From contig NW_027328740.1 of the NCBI RefSeq assembly GCF_048564905.1, positions 35,329,019 through 35,393,018 on the forward strand: a DNA stretch of 64,000 bases, given 5' to 3'. The DNA is from Vicugna pacos. Its lineage: Eukaryota > Chordata > Mammalia > Artiodactyla > Camelidae. Below are positions 61,421 to 64,000 of the stretch, piece after piece. Made by a program: the position numbers and the translations under genes. Positions within the stretch are counted from its first letter, which is position 1, and every line of letters starts with the position of its first letter. The notes below the pieces were generated by a model. It saw only the letters and a list, made by a program, of their open reading frames with translations. It was not told the DNA's origin and did no database searches.

Positions 61421-61919
61421 CTTTTCTAACATTCCCTTCAAATTATGATGACTGATAGTGGACCCAGTTACGTTTGCAGATGATTTACAAGTAGGGCTGT
61501 CAGTACAAACCTTGTAATCCCCGCTGTGTGATCTAGAGAAGAAAGTTACACTCTTTCCAAATTGTTTTGATGCACTTATGTGGGAAAATGATGTATGTTT
61601 GAATATGTATTTCCTCTCTTACTCATCATGGCTAGAGATGAATATTTGTAGACATGGAATGAGTACTCTGTATTTGAACTGTATGGTCCCCTAAATTCTC
61701 CCCAGCTTTTTAAAGTCATCACTGGAGTGCTACCTCCAGAGTGCCGCAAAGCATCCAACACTGCCTGCTCTTCGGACACTGTAAGTTTCCAAGTTGGAGA
61801 AGGCTGCTGGCTGGTGAGGCAATCTCTCGCACATCTCTGGTTGGGTGATGTGAGCTGAGAACACAAGAATTGGCAGACAGTAACTAACCACGATCACGTC
61901 CATTTCTGGAACACTCATG
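61421..61919. other. Intron 6 tail after copy B, no recognised elements
   Basis: Unique sequence. It marks the right breakpoint of copy B. Confidence 0.4.
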
Positions 61920-62085
61920 GAGGATTTTACACCTATGCTAGTGGAATACGTTATTTCATTTAGTTTTCCCAAAAATCATAATTAGATTTTATCACCTGTA
62001 TTAAAAAGGAAACTGTCAAAGCGAGTGACGTGCAGACTTTGGACTGGAACACGGGTCTTTCTGATCCCTGTCTCTGTTCCCTCCC
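61920..62085 (-). mobile_element. MIR fragment
   Basis: 'tacgttatttcatttagttttccc' and 'ttttatcacctgtattaaaaaggaaactgtcaaagcgag' follow the reversed MIR. Confidence 0.6.
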
Positions 62086-62589
62086 CGGCCTATCCTTGCA
62101 AATGACCAGGAGACTCTTCCTCTGTCTTGAGTTTCCCTCTGATGTTACCGCTCTCTTTGTTTCTAAGAGAGGAAAACAAGTCTAAACTTACTTTCCAGTT
62201 GGAAATGGAATGGAGAGTTAACGTTGGAAGCCGGGAGAATCTGTCCTGTGATGAAGTGGTCTCCGAGCCACTTCCACTGGGATGTCACATCACTGTCTGG
62301 GCCCCTTGCTCAGCCTGTGCACAGGTGACAGCGCAGTTGTGCCGAGCAGTCCTCCCGGACAGGGCAGTGGGTTGGAAATGAGTTTGGGGATTTGGTTTCA
62401 TTACACAAGTTCCTGAGGGCCTTGACCTGGCACTTCGAGTGGGAGCATTCCCTGTCCCACAGACTGTGCTCTGGGCCCGTGCAGACCTGACGTGGCCTCA
62501 GCCTGAGTCTCAGGGCCCGTGGTGATGAGGAGCATTTTAGCCCAGGGTCTGCCGGAGGCTCTGAGACTACTGGGCTGTGGGACTTTGTC

Positions 62590-62725
62590 CAGGATGATAA
62601 TAATTCCTCCCCGAGTTTCAGATTTCCTTGCCTGTGAGCCGGGGTAGTAGTTGTTTCTGAGATGATTGTAATGATTCAGTAATGGGCGCAGCGTGTGCTG
62701 ACAGGTAGCTGGGTGCTTTAGGAGC
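62590..62725 (+). mobile_element. MIR fragment
   Basis: 'ccgagtttcagatttccttgcctgtgagccggggtag', then 'gatgattgtaatgattcagtaatgggcgcag', follows MIR sense order. Confidence 0.6.
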
Positions 62726-63156
62726 AGAAGTCGCAATCACTCTGTCAGCCTCTCCCTGTGCGCTCTGTGCTTTGAGAAGTTGTGTGTTTGGTGAAAGTCC
62801 CGCCCAGACCCTAGGGTCTAGATGAACTGTTGTTCCTTTACTTTCCCTTCCTTTTCCTCTTTCCCTTCTCTGTGTCCCATGTTTAGGTAGCAGATTCCTC
62901 TATTTCAGGGAATACGGGCTTTTCTAGTAAAGGGACAGGTGGAATGCGGAGAGGTGGGGCCCAGAGGGGGTCTGGAGTGTCTGCACAGTGCTGCTTCCCT
63001 GCGTTTCTGCATCCGGTCCCATCAGTGCACTAAGTCAGCCTTCCTCTTCCTTCCTGTGTCATCGGGTCTCTGTTTTAAGGGAAAACCATTTTTATGGGTC
63101 TTTTTTCACTTACGTGTTTCATTCAGATGCTTGTTGCTTTTCTCCCTGTGCTTCAG

Positions 63157-63370
63157 CGTTCTGAGGAGAAAATTCAGCCGTGCAGCATCCTCTCCGAGCT
63201 CTACGAGTTGATCGGCTTCCACTGCAAGTCCACCTTCTTCAAGCGGGTGGCCCCCGTGCGGCACGCGGCCCCCGGCATCCCGGAGCCTGGCGGGAAGGCC
63301 TGCTCCCGACTCCTCCTGCAGACGCTTCCTGGCTACAGTCTGTCACTGGACTTGCAGGACTTCAGCAAAT
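63157..63370 (+). pseudogene. TRAPPC9: TRAPPC9 pseudogene exon 7
   Basis: The acceptor 'ttctccctgtgcttcag' ends at 63156. The open frame reads [20 protein letters not shown], then [33 protein letters not shown] and [12 protein letters not shown]. This matches TRAPPC9 [20 protein letters not shown] onward at about 75%. One Glu of the EEE run is missing in frame, and no stop occurs before 63370. The donor is degraded ('caaat|gtgttgg'). It is the best-preserved exon of the set. A frame continuing to 63405 reads into intron. Confidence 0.93.
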
Positions 63371-63470
63371 GTGTTGGAACTAAAACATTGCTTCAGCCCC
63401 ATTAACCATGCCTGGTTTGGGCCCTGCTGTCCTGCATCATCAGGGTGAATCTTGATTCATTTAGAACAGG

Positions 63471-63650
63471 GCTCAGCAGACTTTTCCTTTCAAGGGCTTG
63501 GGGGTAAATATTTCAGGGTCTGAAAACCTCCTGATCTCTGGTGCAGCTGCTCAGCTCTACTGTTTAGATGCCAGAACAGCCAGATAGTCCACACACCCAT
63601 AGAGCTTTATTAACAGCGGTGGCTGGGGCTGGATTGGGTGTATGAACTGC
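63471..63650. mobile_element. Non-autonomous hAT-type DNA transposon remnant
   Basis: 'gggctcagcagacttttcctttcaagggcttgggggtaaatatttcagg', 'cagctgctcagctctactg' and 'catagagctttatta' match, block by block, the common mammalian repeat with ends 'ggggtcggcaaacttttt'. I am not sure of its formal family name. Confidence 0.6.
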
Positions 63651-63689
63651 AGTTTGCCCCCACAGCCTCCTCAATATTGACACCTGCAC

Positions 63690-64000
63690 CAGAGTGTACA
63701 TTTGTGACAATGGGTGAACCTACACTGACATGTCATCATCACCCATAGCCCATAGTTGACACTAGGATTTACACATTGTGTTGTGCACTCTGTGGGTTTG
63801 GACAGATGTACAATGACATGTATCCACCATCACAGCATCATACAGAGTCGTGTGTCTTAGTGACCTTAAAATGCTCCGTGCTGCACCTCATTCATTGCTC
63901 TTTCCCCTCTAGCCTCTGGCAGCCACTGATCTTTCAGTCTCTGTGTTTTTCCCTTTCCCAGAACACCATACAGTTGGAATCAGACAGTTGCTGAAACTTC
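63690..64000 (-). mobile_element. L1M 3' UTR fragment, runs off the window
   Basis: 'acactgacatgtcatcatcacccatagcccatagttgacactaggattt', 'tgtgggtttggacagatgtacaatgacatgtatccacca' and 'ggcagccactgatctttcag' are reversed L1M 3' UTR. It continues beyond 64000. Confidence 0.85.

Larger units (their letters stand above)
14290..63370 (+). pseudogene. TRAPPC9: Unprocessed TRAPPC9 (NIBP) pseudogene, 5' third of the gene
   Basis: The parent gene encodes a large (about 1,150-residue) subunit specific to the TRAPP II tethering complex, which acts at the Golgi; it is also linked to NF-kB signalling. Here five exon remnants lie in protein order over 49 kb with introns between them, covering roughly the first third of the protein. 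A CpG island with a strong donor sits upstream. Evidence that it is dead: frameshifts in exon 2 and in the 46-kb exon, deletions in exon 3, an expected exon 4 that I could not find, and about 25-30% amino-acid change from the human protein as I remember it, in a well-conserved family. Retained introns show DNA duplication. The parent must lie elsewhere, and the 3' part may continue beyond this window. Exon numbers follow order and memory of the human gene. Confidence 0.88.

Noticed and set aside
1-64000. Search for a CRISPR array, tRNA or rRNA genes, prokaryotic or viral gene clusters
   Set aside because: None is present. tRNA-like boxes belong to SINEs, and spaced repeats belong to the segmental duplication and interspersed elements.

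Overview
The window is mammalian nuclear DNA. It is dense with interspersed repeats: L1 3' ends, MIR, L2, hAT and TcMar DNA transposon remnants, and solo LTRs. It has no compact gene series. Several copies of a tRNA-derived SINE point to a camelid (camel, llama or alpaca). These carry a tRNA-like head whose minus-strand reading contains 'ggtactggggattgaacccaggacct' or a close variant, with an A-rich tail, as in the Vic/SINE2-1_VP type. The L1 3' ends are of the artiodactyl type.

The only gene-like content I can support is a broken copy of TRAPPC9 (NIBP, a TRAPP II complex subunit) on the + strand. It keeps its exon-intron layout, so it arose by DNA duplication and not by retroposition. A CpG island with a palindromic NRF1-type site lies at about 9500-10270 and ends in a strong splice donor, which fits a non-coding first exon. 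Remnants follow in the order of the parent protein: exon 2 (14290-14861), exon 3 (23093-23218), an exon with the '[11 protein letters not shown]' segment (39311-39431), the next exon (46066-46192), and an exon with '[13 protein letters not shown]' (63157-63370). Exon 4 of the expected order was not found. The remnants have frameshifts and are only about 70-75% identical in protein to human TRAPPC9 as I remember it. Most splice sites still look usable.

The second large feature is a direct segmental duplication. Bases 1 to about 7155, upstream of the CpG island, reappear at about 54281-61420 inside the last intron of the pseudogene, at roughly 90% identity by eye. Both copies share the same nested L1, Tigger-type, SINE and MIR insertions, so those predate the duplication.

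Layout: 1-7155 duplication copy A; 7440-9490 microsatellite, ERV-like fragment, solo LTR and pyrimidine tract; 9500-10270 CpG island; 10271-63157 introns holding old repeats and the exon remnants; 49440-53443 a cluster of three LTRs; 54281-61420 duplication copy B; 63157-64000 last exon remnant, a hAT fragment and an L1 tail. Nearly all L1, young SINE and LTR copies downstream of the CpG island lie antisense to the pseudogene, as expected of the introns of a transcribed gene. No CRISPR array, tRNA gene, rRNA or intact protein-coding gene was seen.
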